Shown piece by piece: positions 1 to 7,614 of a stretch of 14,122 nucleotides of DNA; the first letter of the stretch is position 1; each line of letters begins with the position of its first letter. A model generated the notes under the pieces. That model did not search any database. It was not told the DNA's origin and was given only the letters and a program-made list of their open reading frames with translations. A program made the translations under genes and the position numbers. Source of the stretch: Baffinella frigidus (lineage: Eukaryota > Cryptophyceae > Cryptomonadales > Baffinellaceae); contig MU646577.1 of NCBI GenBank assembly GCA_026770585.1, forward strand, positions 205,018 to 219,139, written 5' to 3'.

Positions 1-71
1 GGGGCGGCGGGATATATCGTCGCTTTTCGAACGGGTTAAGGTGCATCCCCCTCAACCCTAAACGCTACACC

Positions 72-148
72 TTAAACCATAACCCACAAACCACAAACCA
101 TAAACCATGAACGATAAACCATAAACCATAAACCATGAACCATAAACC
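72..148. repeat. AAACCAT heptamer tract, telomere-like
   Basis: A run of seven-base units reading AAACCAT or close variants (AAACCAC, GAACCAT, GAACGAT) follows a short AACCCTAAAC stretch at 53-63. The period of seven matches the AAACCCT strand of the telomere at the other end of the window, with T or A replacing the third C. It is probably a diverged interstitial or ancestral telomere tract, or a heptamer satellite. The chance ORFs crossing it have no family resemblance and are not called. Confidence 0.7.
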
Positions 149-159
149 CGCACGCACCG

Positions 160-422
160 CCAGCACGTCTCTATGCCGTATCGACAGCTCATCCCAAACC
201 CTCCACTCTATCACAACCCCTAAACCCACCACGCCATCCCAGGTGCATCGGAAGCATGACTCGCAAGCGGCGGATGGGCGACTTACATCGATGGAGGTTT
301 GGGGGGTTGGGGGTTTGTCGATGGGGTTTGGGGTCCCAAACCCTAAACACTAAACCAGGTGCATCGGAAGTATGACTCGCAAGCGGGGGATGAGCTGTCG
401 ATGCGGCCCGGAGACGTGCTAG
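160..422. repeat. Inverted duplication with nested direct repeat
   Basis: The 35 bases at 160-194 recur as reverse complement at 388-422 with about five mismatches (shared core GGATGAGCTGTCGAT). A 36-base direct repeat at 241-276 and 357-392 (core GGTGCATCGGAAG) differs at two positions and abuts the right inverted arm. The interior is heptamer-like (CCCAAACCCTAAACACTAAA near 336-355). No coding function is visible. It looks like a rearranged subtelomeric repeat or a decayed palindromic element. Confidence 0.6.
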
Positions 423-435
423 AGGTGCGCCCAAA

Positions 436-556
436 ACCCAAGCCCAACCCCCAAAACTCACCCCCCACAACCCACAACCCACAACCCACAACCCAAAACC
501 CAAAACCCAAAACCCAAAAACCCAACCCCCAAACCCCAAACCCCAAACCAGGTTCT
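436..556. repeat. ACAACCC / AAAACCC heptamer tract
   Basis: C-rich tract with near-regular seven-base period: four ACAACCC units around 467-493, then AAAACCC and AAACCCC units. It has the same strand bias as the 72-148 tract and is another telomere-variant-like heptamer array. The G-strand face could form quadruplexes. The ORFs on both strands here are repeat artefacts. Confidence 0.65.
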
Positions 557-786
557 CGAGGCGGACTCAAGCGGGTGGAGTCGGGGGAAAATAGCGAAAA
601 CCGGGAAAAGCGGGTGGTTCCCCACCAACTACACGGCAAGCCTCGAGCCCGACGACGAGGAATACTAACTAACTAGAAGAGTATCCCTCGAAAACGTCGG
701 CGCTCCCCGCAGGGACAAGTAACTAGAGTCTGAGGGCGGGTGCGTAAGCCGTAAACCGTGAACCCTGAAGCCTAAGCGAGGACTAG
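557..786. other. Unassigned spacer
   Basis: Mixed-composition DNA between the heptamer tracts and the first hairpin element. The phrase AGAGTC(T/A)GAG(G/C)GCGGG at about 724-739 recurs at about 907-922 after the hairpin element. No gene, RNA or clear regulatory site is seen. Confidence 0.4.
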
Positions 787-907
787 TACAAGGGTACCTC
801 GCTCACAAGAAACCGCCTCCCCCTAGGACCCTACAGTAGGCCCATGCCTTGGACCCTACGGTGGTCCTAGGGGGGGGGCGGTTTCTTATGAGCGAGGTAC
901 CCCTGTA
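787..907. mobile_element. Hairpin element copy 1 (MITE-like)
   Basis: A 121-bp near-palindrome. The left arm runs TACAAGGGTACCTCGCTCA, then AAGAAACCGCC and CCCTAGGACC. The right arm is its reverse complement, ending CGAGGTACCCCTGTA. Arms are about 45 bp with a few mismatches, closing on a loop near 834-862. A second copy lies at 1124-1243, which supports a transposable hairpin unit rather than a local accident. There is no internal ORF, so it would be non-autonomous. A target-site duplication is not clear. Confidence 0.65.
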
Positions 908-1123
908 GAGTCAGAGCGCGGGCGGCTTCTAGAGTCAGCGCCTCTCCATGGGGCGAGTAAAGTCTCAGGGGGGTGCATGACCTCTCTCGAGGTCCTGCTC
1001 AGACACAGCCTGTGTGGGGGTGCATGGCGGCCGTGTCGGTGTTAATAAAAGGTCTCTGTCAAGCGACTCGCGACGCAGTCTGTGGGTAGAAGGGTAGGAA
1101 GGGTAGGAGGGTAGGAACGTGGG
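908..1123. other. Spacer with GGGTAG-rich minisatellite
   Basis: Spacer between two hairpin elements. It contains GACCTCTCTCGAGGTC near 980-995, whose core CCTCTCTCGAGGTC reappears near 7461 inside the insertion at 7244-7530. It ends in a G-rich run of GGGTAGAA/GGGTAGGA units at about 1084-1120. No gene is recognised. Confidence 0.4.
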
Positions 1124-1243
1124 TACAGGGTACCTCGCTCAAAAGAAACCGCCACCCCCTAGGACTCTACAGTAGAACCATGCCTAGGGCCCTATGGTGA
1201 TCCTATGGGGTTGGGCGTTTTTCATGAGCGAGGTACCCCTGCA
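1124..1243. mobile_element. Hairpin element copy 2 (MITE-like)
   Basis: Second copy of the element at 787-907. It begins TACAGGGTACCTCGCTCA, carries the same AAGAAACCGCC and CCCTAGGA blocks, and ends ATGAGCGAGGTACCCCTGCA. It has diverged from copy 1 mainly in the right arm (GTTTTTCATGAGCG against GTTTCTTATGAGCG) and in the loop. Two copies within 340 bp suggest local duplication or nearby re-insertion. Confidence 0.65.
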
Positions 1244-1759
1244 GTGTGGGTACTTCGGCAACAGCACTACCCACAAAGTCACGAGGGTGCACATCCCAGA
1301 GGTACATATGCAGCAGGTACATGTAGGATGATGGTGCAGCGGTACCACCCTACGAGCGGCGTGGTCCATGTTTTTTAGCCACCCTTGTATTCGCCGGGAA
1401 ATCCCTGTTGTTTTAACACTTTTTCGAAAACCGTTTTGAATTGGTTCGAGAGTGTGGTTGCAGTTTTCCCGGGTTCTTTGGGGAGCGACTCGAAAATTCG
1501 CGATCTCTGCTTTTTGGGGACCAGAGGCGTCGCCCCATCCTAATTCACATGAAAACCTTTGCAATTAAAACACAACGGTCTCAATGAAAATTATTACACG
1601 ACTGCTTTAATATTTCCAGTAAAGACTATTTTTGTGTGAATTTTTCACATCCCATTTTTTTGGAATTGAAACGGTTTCCGCATTCGATCGAACGCTCCGG
1701 GCCACTTTCGAACCCCTGGTCTGAATCCACTTTTCTCGTAGTGTGGCCGACGAGTACCA
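1244..1759. other. No gene recognised
   Basis: Relatively AT-rich DNA, distinct in composition from the GC-rich ankyrin locus. A 126-codon minus ORF (1564-1184) runs partly through the hairpin element and has no recognisable domain. The spacer is otherwise featureless. Confidence 0.4.
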
Positions 1760-1931
1760 CCACGCAAGAGTGTAGGGCAGAGTGACCCACAGGAGAAATA
1801 GTAGAATTCTACTATTTCTTAAGTTCATAAGTGGACATTCTTTCCACATAAAAATCGAAAATTCGCAAATTTGTGACAAATTCCGTGTGAACTGGCTTGT
1901 TTTCCCAGGTCAGCCCTACACTCTTGCGTGG
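1760..1931. mobile_element. 172-bp unit with 19-bp perfect TIRs and internal 26-bp palindrome
   Basis: CCACGCAAGAGTGTAGGGC at 1760-1778 is repeated as an exact reverse complement at 1913-1931. Inside, 1794-1819 is a perfect 26-bp palindrome centred on GAATTC with 13-bp arms. The interior is AT-rich and non-coding. Perfect TIRs around a short AT-rich body fit a miniature inverted-repeat transposon. No convincing target duplication is visible, so a structural or regulatory role is also possible. Confidence 0.55.
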
Positions 1932-2117
1932 CAGCGAAGGCTGCCAATCAGTTTTTAAGCACCTGCGAGGGCTACCAATCCGTTTTTCCAACCAATAAAC
2001 TGGCAGTGTGGGCCACTTTGAGTGTTACAAAACTGAAAAAACAGACACATACACCGGCCAGTTTCAATTGTCAACAGAAAAGTGGTACCTGTGGGGCGTG
2101 CCTCCGATCTGTGCCAA
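1932..2117. other. No gene recognised
   Basis: AT-leaning spacer with an imperfect internal repeat (GGCTGCCAATCAGTTTTT and GGCTACCAATCCGTTTTT). It joins the inverted intron copy at 2118. The plus ORFs crossing it read into that copied intron and are not considered real. Confidence 0.4.
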
Positions 2118-2200
2118 GAGAGATTGGTGATTTATTGCCAAACAACCAGCGCCAGCGCCGCACATGCCGTCACGCATTGTGCTACGTACTGTGCCCCGTG
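2118..2200 (+). repeat. Inverted copy of the intron end preceding the type 3 ankyrin exon
   Basis: Reading plus, this segment matches the minus strand of 6832-6913. Both contain GAGATTGG, then TTTATTGCCAAACAACCAGC and GCCAGCGCCGCAC, and end at CCCCGT. In the locus, that sequence is the last part of the intron just before the type 3 exon (6824). The copy here stops about six bases short of the splice acceptor and the exon is absent. It is a dispersed intron fragment in opposite orientation. Confidence 0.7.
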
Positions 2201-2544
2201 TCGGCCTCTCTTACGAGCTGTTTCCCGATGGATTCGATCTCCAACTCCTACCGATCCAGCACTCAGACCCGGATGTCCGGAGTAACGTGACCAATTCATG
2301 CAATTCCCAATATCAAGAAAGAAAAAGTCTTTGAGTGGTGGTGGAAGTTTCACCGTGGAACTTCCGCGCATGTTCTCTCTAGAAAAAGTGAGATCAAGTG
2401 CTGGGTCCCGACAGCCGCTCGGGAGCTGAAAGAAGGAAGTGTGTATGTAAATTCACATGTTGCCGCCTGTCTGGGGATACAGTCCCGTGTACGATGACCG
2501 GAGTGACTTTTCTAGAGTCACGTCCACTAGATGTAGATATCCTC

Positions 2545-2623
2545 TAAGTGGCGAGGCCGTCAAATTGACCGCCAAGAGGTCCTAGGGCCCTACGGCAGGG
2601 CGTATGAGCGTACTCGCCACTTA
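2545..2623. repeat. Short hairpin unit related to the 787/1124 elements
   Basis: TAAGTGGCGAG (2545-2555) is exactly complementary to 2613-2623. The interior has CCTAGGGCCCTA and GGGCGTATGAGCG, resembling the right half of the 1124-1243 element (CCTAGGGCCCTATGG, GGGCG, ATGAGCG). It is probably a diverged third family member with different outer ends. Confidence 0.45.
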
Positions 2624-2656
2624 AGGGATAGGCCGCACGTGCTGCGGAACCCCTGA

Positions 2657-2784
2657 GCCTGCAACCGTTGCCCACGCTCCGAGCGTAAAACAGGGTACGT
2701 ATGTGGTGCACCACGAGTGTGTGCTGAATCCTTTGAGAAGGCTTGCGAACGCAAGTCTTCTCACGTTGGGACGGTCCACACCAC
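2657..2784 (-). repeat. Remnant of a type 1 ankyrin intron unit, exon lost
   Basis: In order on the plus strand, GCCTGCAACCG, CACGCTCCGAGC, GTGGTGCA, GTGTG, GAATCCTTTGAGAAGGCTTG and ACGGTCCACACCA match the flank found on the upstream side of type 1 exons (compare 5136-5200, 11637-11740). About 25 bases are inserted between GGCTTG and ACGGTCC. No ankyrin exon remains beside it. It lies downstream of the terminal exon, suggesting the array once extended further left. Confidence 0.6.
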
Positions 2785-2834
2785 CAAGGCCGTGAGGAAG
2801 GGAGGACGAGTGAGGCGTGTCTCTCGGGTCCAAT

Positions 2835-2921
2835 CTACTCGGTCGCCCCGAGCTCGCGGAGCAGTTGCGCTGCAGAGGTCTTGCCGTTTCGAACGGCGAA
2901 CTCCAGCGTCGTCCATCCGTT
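2835..2921 (-). CDS. Terminal C-cap ankyrin exon with stop codon (type 2)
   Basis: After acceptor CTTGCCCCCAG the frame reads NGWTTLEFAVRNGK, then TSAAQLLRELGATE and TAG: 28 codons plus stop. The LLRELGA ending, with no following ADVN turn, is typical of the last repeat of an ankyrin stack. The same exon occurs at 7531-7614 and 10224-10307, but those end in GAT followed by a GT donor rather than GAG TAG. The upstream intron flank is shared by all three (GCAAGCGGCAGAGGT on the plus strand). Confidence 0.75.
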   Translation of the reverse strand, partial: NGWTTLEFAVRNGKTSAAQLLRELGATE

Positions 2922-5900
2922 CTGGGGGCAAGCGGCAGAGGTCACAGATACACCGCCCCCGCCTGGCACACACACCCTCCGCGCCCCTTCTGGATATCCA
3001 ACGCAGATGCCGAAGGCGCAAACTTGATCCGTCATCCCACGAAGAGATTCATGGAGCCCAAATCCCGGACAACGTCCTTCACAAGAGCTTCCGAATCAAA
3101 GAAGGAGACAAATTGTGGACTCTCAAGAGCCACCCGCGATAGCAAAAACGTACTCTGCTATCACTGGGAAAGGTGTAGGATCGAGGTCCAGGGTTCAGAT
3201 TTAGAATCTGGAGTCCTTGAGGTAGGGTCTAGATTAAGGGTTTCAGCGTAGAAGGAGGAGCATCAGGGTAACAATATTCAGGGTTCACGGTTCGACGGTG
3301 CCAGGGTTTAGGTTTAGGGTTTAGGGATCAGGGGTTGGCTTCAGGGGTTTGATGTGGCAGCGTTGGATTCGGGGTTACTGTTCAGTGACCAGGGTTGAAG
3401 GGGTTCAAGAAGAGTTCAGGATTTAAAATAAATAACGATTTTCAGGTACACGGAGTAGGTAATTTGGGGGAACGATTTGGGAGTTGGGGTTCAGGGTTGA
3501 GGGTTCTGTAGGGGTTCGGGTTTCAGGGAAGAAGGTTCAGCTTGTGGGATCCAGACAAGGTGCAGGGTTGATGGTTAACGTTGAAGATTCAGGCCAATGG
3601 TTTTGAGGTTGAAAGGATCATTGCTGCGGGTTCAGGTCTTAGGTTGTATGGTGAGAGGGTTCAGGTTCCGGGGTTTGGGATTGAGGGTTGTTGAGAGTCT
3701 CGAGTAACCGATCAGGGATTGGCTTTGAAAGTTGAGGGATTCACGGTTGAGCGTGCAAAGTTTCAGGGTTTAAATTGTAGGGTTGGGTTTCCTGTTTTCA
3801 GTTTTCGGATACAGGTTTAGGTTCAGCAGTAAGGGACAGGCGTTCAACGTTAAAGGGTTAATGGGTTCAGGATGTTTACTCTCAGGATTTAGGGTCTACG
3901 GTTTACGGTGAGGTATATCGTTCAACGATTAGGTCTTTTAACAACCTCAGGGTCAAAAGTCCAACCCACAAAAGTAAAGTACAGACCGACCGCCGCCCCC
4001 CCGCCCTCGCCCTCTCAGCACCCTAAACCCTCAACTCGCGAACCTTGAATCTCCGACCTGTATCTCAGACCCTTACTCCACCCTCGCCCTCCCAGCACTC
4101 TACCCCTCCCTCCCTCTTACATGGCCCTTGGCGTGAACGTCTGCGTTCGCCGCCACAAGCGCCTTGATCGCCGCCTCGTGACCGTTGTAAGCAGCATGAT
4201 GCAGCGGCGTCCTTCCATTCTGCGCCACCGGGGTCCCGTCAGCCACGCCTACCCCGCGAGGGTTTTGACGCCGCCTGCAACCGATGCCACCGCCCCGAGC
4301 ATAGAACATTGTTCTTCCATAGTGCATAATGGAGTGTGGGGGATCCTTCTAGGAGGCATGTGGACGGTCCGCACACTGGTTGCAAGGGACGCTAGACCAC
4401 GATGTGGTCACTACAAAGACCATGCATCAGGATTTGCTGTCGTAGGATTCCAGAGATCAAGGGAGTTCGGTTCAGAGTTCTGGGTTGACGTTCAGGGTGT
4501 ATGTGAGCATAAAGTCTATGTCTCGCAGACGACATCTCTGTTCGCAAAAAATGGTTCAGAGGATCCAGGTCGAGGATATAAGTCTGAGGTATTGGGGTTC
4601 AGGTCCTGGGTTGAGGGTTTGTGAATTAGGGTTTACTGCCTAGGTTGAGGGTTTGAGATTTAGGGTTGTCTACAGTTAGGTGAAGAGTTCATGGTTTAGA
4701 CATTCGGGTTGAGGGTTTAGTCGTGCGTGGATCGAGGCTTAGGTCTCTACGGTTTACGGTCAGGGTGTGAAGTTGATAAACAAGTGTCGGAAATTCAGGG
4801 TTCACGCGTTGAGGGTGTGGGGTTTGGGGTTGACGCTGAGGGGTTGGGGTTTCAGGTTGACGGTAGGGCCAATGATTCACGGATTGGGACTTCCAACAAC
4901 CTCAAAATACTCCGAAACAGTAACACAGCACCCCCGCGACTCCCCCCCCTCGCCCTCCCAGCATCCCCCTACCCTCTTGCCTTGTCCGTGGCGTGAACGT
5001 CGGCCTTCGCCGCCGCAAGCGCGTTGATCGCCGCCGCCTGACCGTTCCAAGCAGCACGGTGCAGCGGGGTTGCTCCATTCTGCACCACGCGGCTCCGCGT
5101 CAGCCACGTCCACTCCGCGTTGTTGCCGGCATCGCCTGCAACCGATGCCAACGCTCCGAGCATAAAACATGGTACTTCACTGGTGTGTAAAGGACTTTGC
5201 GGAGATATGCTGGAACATGTGCATGTGAGCGTAGAGTCTTCTATGTCTCACAAACGTTCAATAAGGGGCTGGAATTCAGGGTTGACGCGTTGAGGGTTTG
5301 GGGTTCGGGGTTGACGCTCAGGGGTTAGGGGTTAGGCATTACGTTTGGGACAATGGTTCACAGATCAGGTCTTTCGACAACCGCAGGTTCAAAACTCCAA
5401 ACCAGAACAGTAATAATACAGAACCCCCACGACGCCACACCCTCGCCCTCCCAGCACCCCCCCCCACTCTTACCTCGTCCTTGGCGTGAACGTCCGCCTC
5501 CGCCGCCACAAGCGCTTTGATCGCCGCCTCGTGGCCGTTCACAGCAGCATAATGCAGCGGCGTAGATCCGTCCTGCATCACGCGCCTCAGCCAAACCCAC
5601 TCTGCGTTGTTGCTGGCATCACCTGCACCCGATGCTAACCCTCCGTGCATAGAACATCGTACTTTCGTGGTGCATAAAGGCGTGTGTGGAATCCTTCTCG
5701 AAGTCGTGTGGACTGTCCACATGAGGCATCGGTTGCAGGCGGGGCTAGAAACCACACGGGATTGCAGTTGACTCCAGACCGAGGTTCCATTGGTTGCAGT
5801 TGACGCCAGACCAAGGTGTGGTCACCTCAACGGGCAGTGCTTCAAACATGGAGTCTTTCAACAACCTTAGGGTCAAAACTCCAAAACATAACAGTAAAAC

Positions 5901-6824
5901 AGAACCCCCGCACACACGAGCAACGTGGAGACCCCACGCCGCCGCCCCCTCACGCTCCCAGCCCCAAGCACCCCTCACTCTTACCTCGTTATCGTCTGTG
6001 GCGTGAACGTCCGCCTTCGCCGCCACAAGCACCTTGATCGCCGCCTCGTGCCCGTTGTAAGCAGCATAATGCAGCGGCGTAGCTCCGTCCTGCGCCACGC
6101 GGCTCCCCGTCAGCCATTCCGTGTGGTCAGTCCTTTCTACGGAAGGGCGTGTCGTTGGGCTATGTTGGGAGAAACTAAAACCTAAAGGACCTCAAGGTTT
6201 CTAGCGCCGCCTGCAACCGATGCCTCACCTTTCAGAGTCTTTTGATTCAGGTCACCACAACGGGCCTGGATCTGTTTGTGCTGGCCTAGGAGTTCAGCGA
6301 TCAAGGGCTTACGATTTGTTGTTGTCGGTTTATCCTCCGGGTGTATATGTGCGTAGGGTTTGTTTCTGACAAACCTCGTCACATCCGCATTGAGGGGGGT
6401 CCCGTCAGACACCTGCTTGGCCTCACCCTTCTTAAACGATTCAAGGGGTTGAAAGATGACTGAAAAGGTCAAAGGGGCATGGCAGATTTTTCCGATGAAA
6501 TTCTTATCAACTGGTAGAAACACAGATACCAAGCCACAAATGGAATTTGACGAACACATGTTTCTTCGTTTCGTGAACCCCCTTGAAATCATGTACGGGC
6601 TTTTGGGACCCTACATTCAGTCAACTACCAGGCTTGACCATTTGGTTTCGAGAGGGTGGGCCTGGGACTGGACAACCCACTGGACAACCCAAGAAGACCC
6701 CTACTACATGGCAGTGCGCCCTCACCCCATCCTTCGTCTCCGTGTCCGCGCCCGCCGCCAGAAGCTTCTCCACCACCGCCGCATTGCCTGCCTCCGCAGC
6801 TTCATGCAGGGGCGTCTTCGCCTC
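2835..6824 (-). CDS. Ankyrin-repeat gene, module 3 (exons 6726-6824, 5985-6089, 5474-5572, 4981-5079, 4121-4219, 2835-2921)
   Basis: Predicted from six minus-strand exons with AG acceptors and GT (one GC) donors, all phase 0: a type 3 repeat, four type 1 repeats (D, C, B, A) and a C-terminal cap ending in TAG. Joined, they give about 195 codons. Ankyrin repeats form helix-turn-helix stacks that bind other proteins. No catalytic or membrane segment is seen, so a soluble binding protein or binding domain is expected. The 5' end is uncertain: the type 3 exon has an acceptor but no obvious start codon exon, so it may be fed by the C-cap exon of module 2 (7531-7614), making one longer gene. The introns hold degenerate telomere-like repeats. 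The 1199-bp last intron is the longest. Exon identity is strong; the gene model is moderate. Confidence 0.55.
2922..4120 (-). other. Long intron filled with degenerate TTCAGGG/TTTAGGG-like repeats
   Basis: From about 3180 to 3960 the plus strand is dominated by GGTTCAGGGTT, GGTTGAGGGTT and GGTTTAGGGTTTAGGG phrases with irregular seven-base spacing, in the same strand sense as the telomere. 3960-4120 holds the usual donor-side intron sequence (CACAAAAGTAAAGTACAG, CTCGCCCTCCCAGCA). No exon could be supported here. Confidence 0.55.
4121..4219 (-). CDS. Type 1 ankyrin exon A
   Basis: A 99-bp, 33-codon, phase-0 exon. The acceptor GGCGCAG is followed by AATGGAAGG, and the donor is CCAT|GTAAGAG. 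It reads NGRTPLHHAAYNGHEAAIKA, then LVAANADVHAKGH. Variable residues by position: N1, R3, H8, Y11, N25, K31 and H33. The conserved upstream flank runs to about 4445. G32 replaces the usual Asp or Asn. Confidence 0.85.
4981..5079 (-). CDS. Type 1 ankyrin exon B (GC donor)
   Basis: A 99-bp, 33-codon exon. The acceptor GGTGCAG precedes AATGGAGCA. The donor is ACAAG|GCAAGAGG, a GC rather than GT donor with an otherwise ideal consensus. It reads NGATPLHRAAWNGQAAAINA, then LAAAKADVHATDK. It is the most framework-diverged unit (Q14, A15, N19, A22). Either it uses a GC-AG intron or the exon is decaying. Confidence 0.8.
5474..5572 (-). CDS. Type 1 ankyrin exon C
   Basis: A 99-bp, 33-codon exon with donor GACGAG|GTAAGAG and acceptor TGATGCAG. 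It reads DGSTPLHYAAVNGHEAAIKA, then LVAAEADVHAKDE. Variable residues are S3, Y8, V11, E25 and K31-D-E33. The acceptor context differs from its sisters (GTGATGCAG instead of GTGGCGCAG). Confidence 0.85.
5985..6089 (-). CDS. Type 1 ankyrin exon D (35 codons)
   Basis: A 105-bp exon with acceptor GTGGCGCAG and donor AACGAG|GTAAGAG. It reads DGATPLHYAAYNGHEAAIKV, then LVAAKADVHATDDNE. Two extra codons at the donor end lengthen the inter-repeat turn and keep phase 0. Its upstream flank carries a ~75-bp insertion (about 6119-6193) relative to other units. Confidence 0.85.
6440..6715 (-). repeat. Intron block duplicated at 12590-12925
   Basis: Shared phrases on the plus strand include GAAGATGACTGAAAA here-like AAGATGACTGAAAA, CAAAGGGGC, CATTCAGTCAAC, CCAGGCTTGACCAT, GTTTCGAG and GGGACTGGACAA. 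Here a 12-base unit (TGGACAACCCAC) is tandemly doubled near 6670-6693. In both places it lies in the intron just after the first exon(s) of a module, so it is part of the duplicated gene unit. No coding sense is recognised. Confidence 0.65.
6726..6824 (-). CDS. Type 3 ankyrin exon, first repeat of module 3
   Basis: A 99-bp, 33-codon, phase-0 exon with acceptor GTATCGCAG and donor GATGGG|GTGAGGG. It reads EAKTPLHEAAEAGNAAVVEK, then LLAAGADTETKDG. It is closer to the general ankyrin consensus (VVEKLLAAGAD) than type 1 is, and forms a separate class. Degenerate relatives lie at 9986-10081 and, truncated, at 13435-13455, each before an N-cap exon. The preceding intron end is copied in inverted orientation at 2118-2200. 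Confidence 0.8.
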
Positions 6825-7243
6825 CTGCGATACGGGGTACAGTAAGGAGCATAATGCGTCAACGCAGGTGCGGCGCTGGCGCTGGTTGTTTGGCAATAAA
6901 TTTCCAATCTCTCTGCCTCCGGAACTCGTTTCAATCCCGCACACATCCGCCAGACCCAAGCGATCACAAGGTTCAGGGTTCAAGATGGAGGCTTAGGTTT
7001 CCTGTTTACGGATTACGGTTTGCCGGTAGGGGTTGAGGTTCAAAAATAAGGGTAAAGAGTTCAGCGTCAAAGGAATGATGGGTCTAGGGTGTTTACTCTC
7101 AGAGTTTGGGGTGTAGGGTTTCACGGATTGGGTCTTTCAACAACCTCATGTTCGAAACTCCCAACCACAATGGTGCAATATAGTCCCCACGCCGCCCCCC
7201 CCTCGCCCTACCAGAACACTGCCCCCCTCCCACCAGCCCTCAC

Positions 7244-7530
7244 AGAAGGACCAATTCGTCTATTCTCGACCATTTCTCAAAAAATGATTGTGTATCAAGA
7301 TCGGGACTTGGGTTAACACAGACTTCCAGATACGGAAGGTCTGCAAGTTACACATGGCTCTCAAAAATCGATGATGTGGTCTTTCAGTGAAGGTTGGCGC
7401 CCGCCACATCGCGGTATTAGAGTAGTAGTAAGTTGATCACTTTTCGAAAGGCTGGGGGGTCCTCTCTCGAGGTCTTATTCTGAGGGTAATAAAGAAGAAG
7501 AAGAAGATGAAGAAGAAGGGATGGTCTCAC
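7244..7530. mobile_element. ~287-bp insertion at the C-cap splice donor of module 2
   Basis: Intron sequence next to the 10224-10307 donor (CTCCCAACCATAATGGT, CCTACCAGAACCCTGCCCCCCT) matches 7160-7230, but in module 2 it is separated from its exon by this block. CTCAC occurs at both edges (7239-7243 and 7526-7530), as expected of a 5-bp target duplication. Inside are CAGACTTCCAGATACGGAAGGTCTG-type hairpin arms (7319-7343), CCTCTCTCGAGGTC (also near 982), AATAAAG and a GAA-rich run (7493-7519). No ORF is recognised. It may be a solo LTR or SINE-like unit. Confidence 0.55.
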
Positions 7531-7614
7531 ATCGGTGGCGCCGAGCTCGCGCAGCAGTTGCGCCGCATAGGTCTTTCCTTCTTCAACGGCGCACTGCAAC
7601 GGCGTGTCTCCGTC
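7531..7614 (-). CDS. C-cap-like ankyrin exon with donor (type 2, module 2)
   Basis: An 84-bp, 28-codon exon after acceptor GTGTCCCTAG, reading DGDTPLQCAVEEGK, then TYAAQLLRELGATD. It ends GAT|GTGAGACC. Codons 1-27 align with the terminal exon at 2835-2921, and the stop is replaced by a splice donor that lies inside a duplicated CTCAC insertion site. If the donor is not used, the frame continues to a stop near 7417. Confidence 0.75.

Noticed and set aside
1-150. True telomere at the left edge
   Set aside because: Units are mostly AAACCAT variants, the tract is short and unique sequence precedes it at 1-52.
135-676. Proline/asparagine/glycine-rich ORFs at the left end
   Set aside because: They are translations of the heptamer tracts.
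1184-1564. 126-codon minus ORF as a gene
   Set aside because: It runs into the hairpin element, has no recognised domain and no homologous copy in the window.
4121-4624. Plus-strand ORFs overlying the ankyrin exons (for example 4121-4624, 7521-8099, 9182-9514, 10251-10577)
   Set aside because: They are antisense shadows of the GC-rich exons (recurring RRHKRLDRRL). Splice signals, ankyrin motifs and framework conservation are all on the minus strand.
5573-5755. Minus-strand ORFs extending upstream of type 1 exons through the conserved flank, often ending RVAQ, as possible extra coding sequence or alternative first exons
   Set aside because: The flank is read in different frames in different units (ADGTPVAQ in A, WLTGSRVAQ in H), exon I has TAG there, and the exon without it is exactly one repeat. 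Treated as intron.
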